The position numbers and the translations under genes are program-made. The notes under the pieces are model-generated. The model worked only from the letters and a program-made list of their open reading frames with translations. It ran no database searches and was not told where the DNA came from. Source: Nematostella vectensis (taxonomy: Eukaryota; Cnidaria; Anthozoa; Actiniaria; Edwardsiidae). Taken from it: DNA of 64,000 nucleotides. Positions 1 to 10,900 of the stretch are shown here, piece after piece; positions within the stretch are counted from its first letter, which is position 1; every line of letters begins with the position of its first letter. The stretch is taken from assembly GCF_932526225.1 (NCBI RefSeq), contig NC_064043.1, positions 16,492,085-16,556,084 on the forward strand, read 5' to 3'.

Positions 1-649
1 TATAAATCTCGTTTCCGGTAAACATCTCCCCTAAAAATTAATATTCATTTGACAACCAAACATGTATTTTACCACGAAATCCTTGTTCACACGAGCGAAT
101 ATTTACCAAAACATTTTAGGCAGCCGGTTTGGCCGAGAAGATGGAATGACAAAAGCACACTGAGTAATACACTCGAACAACCCTTCTACTACCGATGCAA
201 AATATTAAGAGGATGTGGCTTTTGTTGAAAGCAATATTATGTGAGTTTTGAATTTCCTCATGTAATCGTGTGTACACCCCGGCATGATCTCGTGATATGA
301 TAGGTCTTTCATTCACCGAAAACAAACATGCCAAAAAATATTTTTAAAACATTTCGCTTCCTATGAAAAGCAGCATGTCCTATCTTGTAAAGACTTTCTT
401 TTATGGCTTGTTATGTAAAAATGATTTATCCACGCCGGGTTCTTTAAATTACTATCACAGGAATTCTTAGTTGACCCCAATTTCTGACTCAACCACTGTA
501 TTTCCCCAGAAGTCGTATATTAAAATCTTAATACTATAGTTTTAGTTAATGTAAGTTTCCTTTTAATAACACAAACAAAGCTAAATGTTTCATATGTTTT
601 TAAAACTGAAAGCCCATCCTTACACATTCCTTTAGTTGTCCATTACTGT
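1..649. other. A+T-rich sequence, nothing recognised
   Basis: No exon, transposon end or tandem array was recognised. If HMMR's first exon and promoter are inside the window they should be in 1-1858, but no sequence resembling the conserved human N-terminus (MSFPKAPLKRFN) was seen. Confidence 0.4.
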
Positions 650-765
650 AATTCCTTGGGGTTCATTTCGGGGACTCTTGGGGATTGTTTCGGGTCCCGG
701 GATCAGTTTGGGAACTTTTGGGGATCGTTTCGGGTCCTGGGATCATTTCGGGTCCTGCACAGTAC
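650..765 (+). repeat. Short G-rich tandem repeat
   Basis: Three to four imperfect copies of a unit of about 28 bp with the core GGGGAT..TTTCGGGTCC. Confidence 0.6.
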
Positions 766-783
766 CCCGACCATGACTGTAAA

Positions 784-1118
784 GGCTGGTTCTCACGAGC
801 GACGTAAGCGGAGGCGTAAGGGTCTTATGTCACGTGAGAACCGGCTCGACCCAAGCGCAACATACACGCAAGAAGAATGGGAAGTTTTGATAATTTGAGT
901 CTATGCTACGCTTATGTCGCATGAAAACCGGATCGATGTAAGGATAAGCGGAACAAAAGCACAAATTAAACAATCCAGCTTTAGCTCGTTGAGGTATGGG
1001 TACTACACTACGAGCTGAGCATGCTTAAAACCTTGCGCTTATGTCGAGCCTGTTCTCACGCGACATAAGACTCTAATGCTTCCGCCTGCGCTTTAACTTA
1101 CGTTGTTGTGAGAACGCC
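784..1118. mobile_element. Fold-back MITE
   Basis: The left end (GGCTGGTTCTCACGAGCGAC) and right end are inverted copies. Each end also contains its own internal inverted copy (GGTTCTCAC...GTGAGAACC at 790-842), so the element can form two terminal hairpins. No coding capacity. Clear target duplication not identified. Confidence 0.65.
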
Positions 1119-1306
1119 TGTTCACATGAAGAGGGTTGTCTTGGGGGCTAGGTTGTCTCTAGTGCCATGGTGAATGACGCTTGGTAGCCGTCCCTTGTTG
1201 ATAGACATAAAAGAAAATGGGTCAAAATGCATGCACACTTTATGTATTGTCCCTATCTTCCAGGAAAACTCTGGGTGTACCAGTCACAATGACTGAGGTC
1301 CCTAGA

Positions 1307-1650
1307 CAGGCCCGTACCCAGGGGGGTGCAGGGTGTGCGATCACACCCCCCACATAGTCCCCCGATAGTCCACTTTTGGTTCTCAATAGACGTGCTATTT
1401 GTAGTTTGTAGACAAAACTCAAAATCAGAAGCAAGATCGCTCTGGTATCTAGCCAAATTCAACAAAAAACGTCCCGTAGAGACACTGCAAAGGCATAAAA
1501 AATCTATTTTTGTTCTTTCGGAGGTGGTTCCATTTTTATCATAGAACTCTTTCCCTCCTCCCCCCCCCCCCCCCCCCCTGCGGAGGTCCACTTTTTCGGA
1601 TTTCGCACCCCCCCCCCCCAAGAAGAAAAATCATCCTGGGTACGGGCCTG
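1307..1650. mobile_element. MITE with 16-bp terminal inverted repeats and CTAGA duplication
   Basis: Left end CAGGCCCGTACCCAGG at 1307-1322 is the exact inverse of the right end at 1635-1650. Both sides are flanked by CTAGA (1302-1306 and 1651-1655), a candidate 5-bp target-site duplication. The interior has long C tracts (1559-1578, 1608-1619) and no convincing coding region. Family unassigned; a hAT-type element with 5-bp duplications is one possibility. Confidence 0.8.
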
Positions 1651-1858
1651 CTAGAGTTATCCTTTCATTACGTTCTAGACCTAGCTGTCAAGGGTCTCAA
1701 GTGGAAGAATTTACTTACTGCAGTGTACCACTTTCATTTAGGTAGACCTTGTCCTAGCTTACAGTGGTGCTCAGTTTTCATTAATTTAATAAGTAGACCT
1801 CCTAGCCAACCCATCAGGCTATGGGTCTTGGCTATAACAAGATATCACTGATTTCCAG

Positions 1859-1960
1859 CGAGCATTACCCCTGCACCAGGGAGTTATGATGTCGCCAAAG
1901 AAGGCAAAAAACAGAGTGGAGTCAGATTCCCCAAGGGAAAAAGATTTACTGATCCAAAAG
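1859..1960 (+). CDS. HMMR: HMMR exon, SHIPPO-like N-terminus
   Basis: Acceptor ttccag before 1859, donor gtacaa at 1961. The frame beginning at 1861 reads [15 protein letters not shown] and later GKRFTDPK, matching human APSPGAYDV...RF. It enters in phase 1 (two bases complete a codon) and leaves in phase 1. An ATG-started frame at 1886 overlaps it in the wrong phase and should be ignored. Confidence 0.85.
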
Positions 1961-4900
1961 GTACAAATAATACTGTATATAAATTTCTTTATCTTGCGAG
2001 ACAAAGGGCAGCAGATAACATGCACTTTACTTCTGCAACCAATGGATCTGGACCTGAAGAAAAAACATAGAAATGAATTTGAAAGGGTAGTTGCCATAAT
2101 TTATTTATTTATTTTCAACAACAGATGTGACACCTGCACCAAGCATAGGCCATCTTGGTGAGGATTTATTTATAATAATATAAGATTCCCAACTGTATAT
2201 TGTATTTGATATGCTGCATAGCAATGAAAGACCTAATTATGCTGTAAGATGTTCTGCACAGGTTTGTAGTACAGTAGGTATCTGCAGCCCCCTCCCTTTG
2301 CCTACCAACAGTCCTTTCTTATTAAGGAAATACTAAATTTTGATCTTTGTTGGTGCAAATCCTCAACAAATCCTGGATTTTTAAAACAGAAAATAATTAT
2401 TATATGGTACATAATAATTAGTTTGTTATATAACTTTGTTTTATTTTATTTTCTGATCTTTTTCAGACTTCAGTACTTGTAGCAACTCCTCCACTCTGAG
2501 TTTGAGTGCTGCAAAACCAAGCCGGAAAATGGATAAGGTATTTAAGTATTATTTCAACCATAAGACATGTTATTTTTTTCAAAGAGAATGGACCTTTAGT
2601 CAGTAATGTTTAACTAGTAATTGATAATCAACATCCCCATCCCCCCTCCCCTTTCCTCCAAAGAACCAGAGTTTCTCTTTTTACCAGGTGATAACCCTGA
2701 TACCAGAGGCTCCAAGCTTCATGTGAAAGAGCCGCCAGTCATTGTCACCGCTTGAACTGAAGCTAGTAGCCTCTGGTACCCAGGGTACCCGGTGATGCTT
2801 GTCTACTAAGCATATTAACAGTCTTAATGACTGCATTTTACACCTTGATATCGATATTAGTATTTTATCACATATAGTAAATTGCAAATAGAAGTATTTT
2901 ATTTTTTTTATATTATTGTTGGTAGTTCTTCTACCATCGCTAAGAGACACAATGTTATTAGTTTTAATAACTAAATAATATAATACACAAAAAATATGGA
3001 GTAAAAGAACTGTTTCTTTTGCTCTGACGAAGGACTAACACTTGAAACGTCAGCGCAGCTACTCTTTTTTACAGAGGCATTCAACATCCTTTTTCAACCT
3101 TGTGTTGTTTTGTTATACCTTGTCTACACAGACAATCAAGTTTTTCTACATTTTGTCTGTAGTCTTTCTAGTAGTTATGCCATATTCCTTTTAAGATTAT
3201 GTTCTTTCTAGGGCAAAACCTTGAAAAAGTATTTGGATTTTTAAAATAGAGTAAAAAGGTCAAGGTACATAATACTTATGGTATTTTTTTCCAAATTACA
3301 GGTGAAGATAAGTGAACTACAAGATGAAATAGCTGATCTTGAAAATGAGATAAGAGAACTCAAGGCCAAAAAAACATTGGAGGTGAACACAACATAACAG
3401 TATTTTGGTGATGGCTACATTCTAAACTAGAGATTACTTACAGAAATTTAATTCTTCTTTTCTTACAGAGAGAACTAAAAGAATTTCAAGATAGATCAGT
3501 TAACACAGATGCATCCAATGACTTAATGGACGAATCAGTGAATACTTCTGTAGAATTTTCAGTGATGGATAGACAATTTGCAGATCTTTCAATGAATACG
3601 GATGCTGACATTGACAAAGAATTGTTTGATAGATCTATGAATACAGAGCCAGAGGAAAGAGACTTTGCAAGCCATTCAATAAATACAGACCCATGTGAAG
3701 ATTTGAATGCTCTTGTGGAAGAGAAGGAATCAGAGCTGGCAAGCCTACAGTTTCGTTTGCACTGTGAACAGGAGAATAGCCTCGCTGAGCTGGAGATGGA
3801 GCGAAGTAGGAATATTGCCTTGAGGGAGAGGCTTACAGTATTAGGTAAGTGATGCTTAGAATAACAGCAGCACCCCAATAACTTGCCTTCCAGGCAGAGG
3901 AATCCTGAAACCCCAAAAACAGTTATTTTGTATTAACCCACTAGAGAGCCAGCTGGTAGGCTACCAAATAACCTAAACTCCTGGCATTGACTTCAAGTTC
4001 CCTAGAGAACCCCAATAATCTGAACTCCCTCATAACTTGCATTTACTTCAAGTTCCCTAGAGAACCCAATAACCTGAACTCCCTGATAACTGGCATTGAC
4101 GTCAAGTCCCCTAGAGAACCCCAATAACCTGAACTCCCTGATAACTGGCATTGACGTCAAGTCCCCTAGAGAACCCAACATAATCTGAACTCCCTGATAA
4201 CTGGCATTGACGTCAAGTCCCCTAGAGAACCCAACATAATCTGAACTCACTGATAACTGGCATTGACTTCAAATTCCTTGGAGAACCCCAATAACCTGTG
4301 ATGGTTATGAATTGCTTCCTTTTCTGGCTCTACTGCTCAGCTATCCTAATCTAAGATCCCTAGAGAAACCCAAACTCCAAACTACACTCTGGTTTATTGA
4401 TTATAACAAACTATGCATACAGAACTGTCTGCCCTGACGAATCTTGGATATGCTTTGGAATTAATTAGATTTTGCTTCATATTTGTAGAGAAGACAAGTC
4501 AAGATCTAAGCAATGATCGTGATCTAGCTGAAGAGGAAAATAGAAAGCTACATGGTAAGATAACTCTCCCCTCTCCCATTCCTCTAATACACCAAGGCTC
4601 CCCCTTTACCATTCCTTTCATAGACCAAGGCTCCCCCTTTACCATTCCTTTCATAGACCAAGGCTCTCCCTTTACCATTTTTCTCATAGACCAAGGCTCC
4701 CCCTTTACCATTCTTCTCATAGACCAAGGCTCTCCCTTTACCATTCTTTTCATAGACCAAGGCTCCCCCTTTACCATTCCTTTCATAGACCAAAGCTCTC
4801 CCCTTTACCATTCCTTTCATAGACCAAGGCTCCCCCTTTACCATTCCTTTCATAGACCAAAGCTCTCCCCTTTACCATTCCTTTCATAGACCAAGGCTCC

Positions 4901-7900
4901 CCCTTTACCATTCCTTTCATAGACCAAGGCTCCCCCTTTACCATTCCTCTCATAGACCAAGGCTCCCCCTTTACCATTTTTCTCATAGACCAAGGCTCCC
5001 CCTTTACCATTCTTCTCATAGACCAAGGCTCCCCCTTTACCATTCTTCTCATAGACCAAGGCTCCCCCTTTACCATTCTTCTCATAGACCAAGGCTCCCC
5101 CTTTACCATTCTTCTCATAGACCAAGACTCTCCCTTTACCATTCCTTTCATAGACCAAGGCTCCCCCTTTACCATTCTTCTCATAGACCAAGGCTCCCCC
5201 TTTACCATTCTTCTCATAGACCAAGGCTCCCCCTTTACCATTCTTCTCATAGACCAAGGCTCCCCCTTTACCATTCTTCTCATAGACCAAGGCTCCCCCT
5301 TTACCATTCTTCTCATAGACCAAGGCTCCCCCTTTACCATTCCTCTCATAGACCAAGGGTCCCCCTTTACCATACTTCTCATAGACCAAGGCTCCACCTT
5401 TACCATTCTTCTCATAGACCAAGGCTCCCCCTTTACCATTCTTCTCATAGACCAAGGCTCCCCCTTTATCATTCCTCTCATAGACCAAGGCTCCCCCTTT
5501 ACCATTCTTCTCATAGACCAAGGCTCCCCCTTTACCATTCTTCTCATAGACCAAGGCTCCCCCTTTACCATTCTTCTCATAGACCAAGGCTCCCCCTTTA
5601 CCATTCTTCTCATAGACCAAGGCTCCCCCTTTACCATTCTTCTCATAGACCAAGGCTCCCCCTTTACCATTCCTTTCATAGACCAAGGCTCCCCCTTTAC
5701 CATTCCTCTCATAGACCAAGGCTCCCCCTTTACCGTTCCTTTCATAGACCAAGGCTCCCCCTTTACCATTCCTTTCATAGACCAAGGCTCCCCCTTTACC
5801 ATTCCTTTCATAGACCAAGGCTCCCCCTTTACCATTTTTCTCATAGACCAAGGCTCCCCCTTTACCATTTCTCTCATAGACCAAGACTCCCCTGTTTTCC
5901 TTTTCTCTCATAGACATTTCGAATCATTGCATAGGTGCATAGTTCTACCTTATAAAATGTTGGTACAGTATGAAATTGGTATTTTTGGACTTGATGGATA
6001 GCCACCCTAGATAGCCATCCTGGCCACTCTGGTGTATTTTATATCACCTGATGGATAGCCCCCCTGGCCACTCTGGTGTACTTTATACCACCTGATGGAT
6101 AGCCCCCAGGGCCACTCTGGTGTACTTTATATCACCTGATGGATAGCCCCCCTGGCCACTCTGGTGTACTTCATATCACCTGATGGATAGCCCCCCCTGG
6201 CCACTCTGGTGTACTTTATATCACCTGATGGATAGCCCCCCTGGTCACTCTGGTGTACTTTATATCACCTGATGGATAGCCCCCCCTGGCCACTCTGGTG
6301 TACTTTATATCACCTGATGGATAGTCCCCCTGGTCACTCTGGTGTACTTTATATCACCTGATGGATAGCCCCCCCTGGCCACTCTGGTGTACTTTATATC
6401 ACCTGATGGATAGCCCCCCTGGTCACTCTGGTGTACTTTATATCACCTGATGGATAGCCCCCCCCCCTCCCCTGGCCACTCTGGTGTACTTTATATCACC
6501 TGATGGATAGCCCCCCCCCCTCCCCTGGCCACTCTGGTGTACTTTATATCACCTGATGGATAGCCCCCCCCTGGCCACTCTGGTGTACTTCATATCACCT
6601 GATGGATAGCCCCCCCTGGCCACTCTGGTGTATTTTATATCACCTGATGGATAGCCCCCCCCCCTGGCCTCTCTGGTGTACTTCATATCACCTGATGGAT
6701 AGCCCCCCCTGGCCACTCTGGTGTACTTTATATCACCTGATGGATAGCCCCCCCTGGCCACTCTGGTGTACTTTATATCACCTGATGGATAGCCCCCCCC
6801 TTGCCTCTCTGGTGTACTTCATATCACCTGATGGATAGCCCCCCCCCCCCCCCTTGCCTCTCTGGTGTACTTTATATCACCTGAGTTACCCCTGGATCCC
6901 CCCACTGTAACTTGGTGGTTATTCCATGACTGTTTTAGGTGTGGCATCTGAACTTGGCATCGAAAACATACAGATGAGGGAGGAACTGATGGAGAAAGAG
7001 CAACTCCTTCAGGTACACCCCGCCCACCCCACTCATATTACAATGCTACTGTGAAACCTAGACTTCACAATTCTAAAAAGAAGCCGGAAAGTGGGTGTAA
7101 CCAAACAGTCAGAAAAACTGAACTGAATTATTTAAAAATTATCTATAGAATAATAGATAGCACTACATACTTTGATATAACCTATAACCAGAGTTATCTG
7201 TTAGCTACGATATGTATTTATTTAGATGCTGCCTGTTATTGCTGTGAATTAACCAGTTGGGGTCTCATAGCAGTACTGTTAGGTTTCCCACTGTGCTTGC
7301 CACGTTTTGACCTTTTGAAAAGCTGATAAATGGCTGATTTTTTTGTCAGGATTTGAACAGGGGGATAGAGTCTTTTAGACACGAAGAAGAGAAGAAAATA
7401 AACGATTTGAGAAAAGCTGTTGACGAAGAAATGGCGGTAATTAAATAAGTACAAGAAACCCTTTTTTATTATCTGGATTTATGAAATATGCGGATATGTC
7501 GAAAATCACATCAGTCCGCTTACGAAAATGAAGAAAATGTAGGGGAACTTACAACAAGGTGTTTCCATGAAGAGACCACCTTTGATTCGTTATACTTCTA
7601 TTTTTAGAGAGTGAAAAACCTTGAGCACAAGCTACAAGAAGCTTTGCAGTCCTGCTCAAACAACATTTCGAGAGTGCAAGCTAGAGCAGATGAACTAGAG
7701 GCGAAAAACTTTGAGCTTCTGAGCAAGATTGCGGAGACTGAAGACCAACTTGCCGAAACTGGTCTGCGCAAGAAAGAGGCAGAAGAGAGCTATAAGCGGC
7801 TTGTGGACGAGAACCAGTCACTCGAGTCGCGCTTGGAGCAAGAAACGACACATAACAGTGAGCTTCTAAAGAGAATCACAGAGACTGAGAAACACCTTGT

Positions 7901-10900
7901 TGAGATCGGTCTGCGCAAGAAAGAGGCAGAAGAGAGCTGTAGGCGCCTGGAAACCGAGTGCCAGGAACTAAGCACGCAACTGGAGCATTCTCAGGCAGAC
8001 TTGCAGAGACAGCATGCGCTGTCTGCCACTAGAGAAGAGCAACTTCAGGCGGAGATTCACAGGTAACAACGACAAAGTCGTGCGTAATGTAATTTGCTTT
8101 CGGCACATTATGGCATAGCCAAGACCGTTTACTCGAGAATGTCCTTGGTTAAAGTTGTATTCCTGATATTTCCAATACACTTGAGACAACATAAATGGGA
8201 GAGGTAGCGCTATCGCAGTTTTTCCTTTGTATGTTTCCCAACAAATGGTACAAAAATTGCGTGTACAAGTGAAAGTCACAGTGCTTTGTGCTGGTGATAC
8301 TTTCAAAATTTCACAGTTGCCCTCGAATCTTCGCTTCTCGGCCAACTGTTTTTTTTTTTTTTCGTACAATCATTGTCATCCTTGGACATTATCCGCCGAT
8401 ATCCCAGGGATCTCTTGTGATATCCCAGGGATCTCTGTAATATCCCAGGGTTCCCTTGTGATATCCCAGGGATCCCTTGTGGTATCCCAGGGATCCCTTG
8501 TGATATCCCAGTGATCCCTTGTGATATCCCAGGGATCCCTTGTGGTATCCCAATGATCCCTTGTGATATCCTAGCCGTGTCCCAGCCGCCAGAAGGGGTT
8601 TATTTACTAAATGATCAGAGAGTCAATATCGGACTGTTATCATTGATGATCAGAGAGTCAATATCGGACTGTTGATTATCAAATGTTGATCAGATAGTGA
8701 ATATCGGACTGTTGATTATCAAATGTTGATCAGATAGTGAATATCGGACTGTTGGTTATCAAATGTTGGTCAGATAGTGAATATCGGACTGTTGGTTATC
8801 AAATGTTGATCAGATAGTGAATATCGGACTGTTGATTATCATTGATGATCAGATAGTCAATATCGGACTGTTGATTATCAATTGTTGATCAGATAGTCAA
8901 TTGTTGATCAGATAGTCAATATCGGACTGTTATCATTGATGATCAGATAGTCAATATCGGACTGTTGGTTATCAAATGTTGATCAGATAGTGAATATCAG
9001 ACTGTTGATTATCAAATGTTGATCAGATAGTGAATATTGGACTGTTGATTATCAAATGTTGATCAGATAGTGAATATCGGACTGTTGGTTATCAAATGTT
9101 GATCAGATAGTGAATATCGGACTGTTGATTATCAAATGTTGATCAGATAGTGAATATCGGACTGTTGATTATCAAATGTTGATCAGATAGTGAATATCGG
9201 ACTGTTGGTTATCAAATGTTGATCAGATAGTGAATATCGGACTCTTGATTATCAAATGTTGATCAGATAGTGAATATCGGACTGTTGGTTATCAAATGTT
9301 GATCAGATAGTGAATATCGGACTGTTGATTATCAAATGTTGATCAGATAGTGAATATCGGACTGTTGGTTATCAAATGTTGATCAGATAGTCAATATCGG
9401 ACTGTTATCATTGATGATCAGATAGTCAATATCGGACTGTTATCATTGATGATCAAATAGTCAATATCGGACTGTTGATTATCAAATGTTGATCAGATAG
9501 TCAACATCGGACTGTTGGTTATTAAATAATGATCAGATAGTATATATCGGACTGTTGATTATCGAATGATGATCAGTTGGTCAATATCGGACTGTTGATT
9601 ATCCAATGTTGATCAGTTGGTCAAAATCAGACTGTTGATTATCAAATGTTGATCACATAGTCAATATCGTACTGTTGATTATCATTGATGATCAGATAGT
9701 CAAAATCGGACCGTTGGTTATCAGATGTTGATCAGATAGTCAATATCGGACTGTTAATTTTCAAGTTGCTGCTTTTTTTTTACTTGTCAAGAAAGCTGAG
9801 AGAGAGAGAGTATACGAAGAGAAAGAGAGGTAGAAAAGAATAAGGCTAGATAAAAAATATTATTGTTTCTGGTCGCCGCCCGCGTCCAGAATTTGTGTCA
9901 CATGCAACTTTTTATTTTATTTGTATTTCTTCGCTATTAAGGTATTGGTAAAGGTAAATTTGACACCACTGTTTGTTTTTGTGGTTTTTGCAAAACCTGT
10001 ATCAATAGTTCTTAAACTTTATTTTTGCAAAAAAAAAAAAATCATAAATCGCATACTAAGACGGCTGAAATGGGCCTTTGCTGTTTCCCGTGACCTGTTG
10101 ACCGTGAATTCACGCCAAATCTTTGACTTTTCTTGCGTACTATTTTGAGGCGAGGACTCGGCTTGTCGGGCGTAACCTCGCTACGGGTTTTAAGATATCG
10201 CCTTCAAATTTTCGGGATCTGATAGATAATTATGCCATGTCATAAAGGAATTTTCGACGCTTTTTATAGCACTTTTCGTCTCCAAATTTCGCAAGAAATG
10301 AGAGTTACAAATTTGATTCGTGATATTTTGTTGACAGTGTCAAATAACAAAAAGTCCTCACACACTTTGGTAGATCATCTATCTGTCATTGAGATGCCAT
10401 TACGTGCAAGCTCATGCGCTATAGCGCGAAGGTGCATTACGCCCTAGATTAAACTCTCCGTACTTTTGAGTTTGAGGCCTCAAAACTTAAACACGGAATT
10501 AGCTATTGCATATAATAAAACTTGCAGGAGATAATCTTTTATTTGATATATAGTTTGTACATGTAGTGAAAATTGCGGCGCGACAATATCGTTTTTTCGA
10601 CAATGTCGTTTTCCTTTACCGAGACCTTAAACCTCTAGAATCATGCGAGTTTTTACTTTTGTGCTCTTCGATAACAGAAGAAAAAAGCCACATAGACAAT
10701 ATTGTCGTTTCTGGTCGCCGCCCGCATCAATGCATGCTCCCGCATAAGAAATCGCGACCAGAACAACAATATCTTTTGTGCGGTGAAGTAAAAAGGACCG
10801 GTGCCTTTTTCTTAATCACCTTTTCCATCTCGCTTATTTCCATATCCACTCTAAAAGAGAAATAAGCTGTCGCTTCTGCATTTTTTTACCCTTTTCCTTC

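Noticed and set aside
1886-2161. ATG-started frame [16 protein letters not shown]
   Set aside because: Overlaps the conserved TPAPGSYDV exon in another frame; homology and phase support the other reading.
4783-5917. Frames of 355-364 codons on the - strand rich in MVKGEPWSM or [10 protein letters not shown]
   Set aside because: They are the 33-bp minisatellite (11 codons per unit) read in two frames at once; no start context or flanking exons, and the DNA lies in an HMMR intron.
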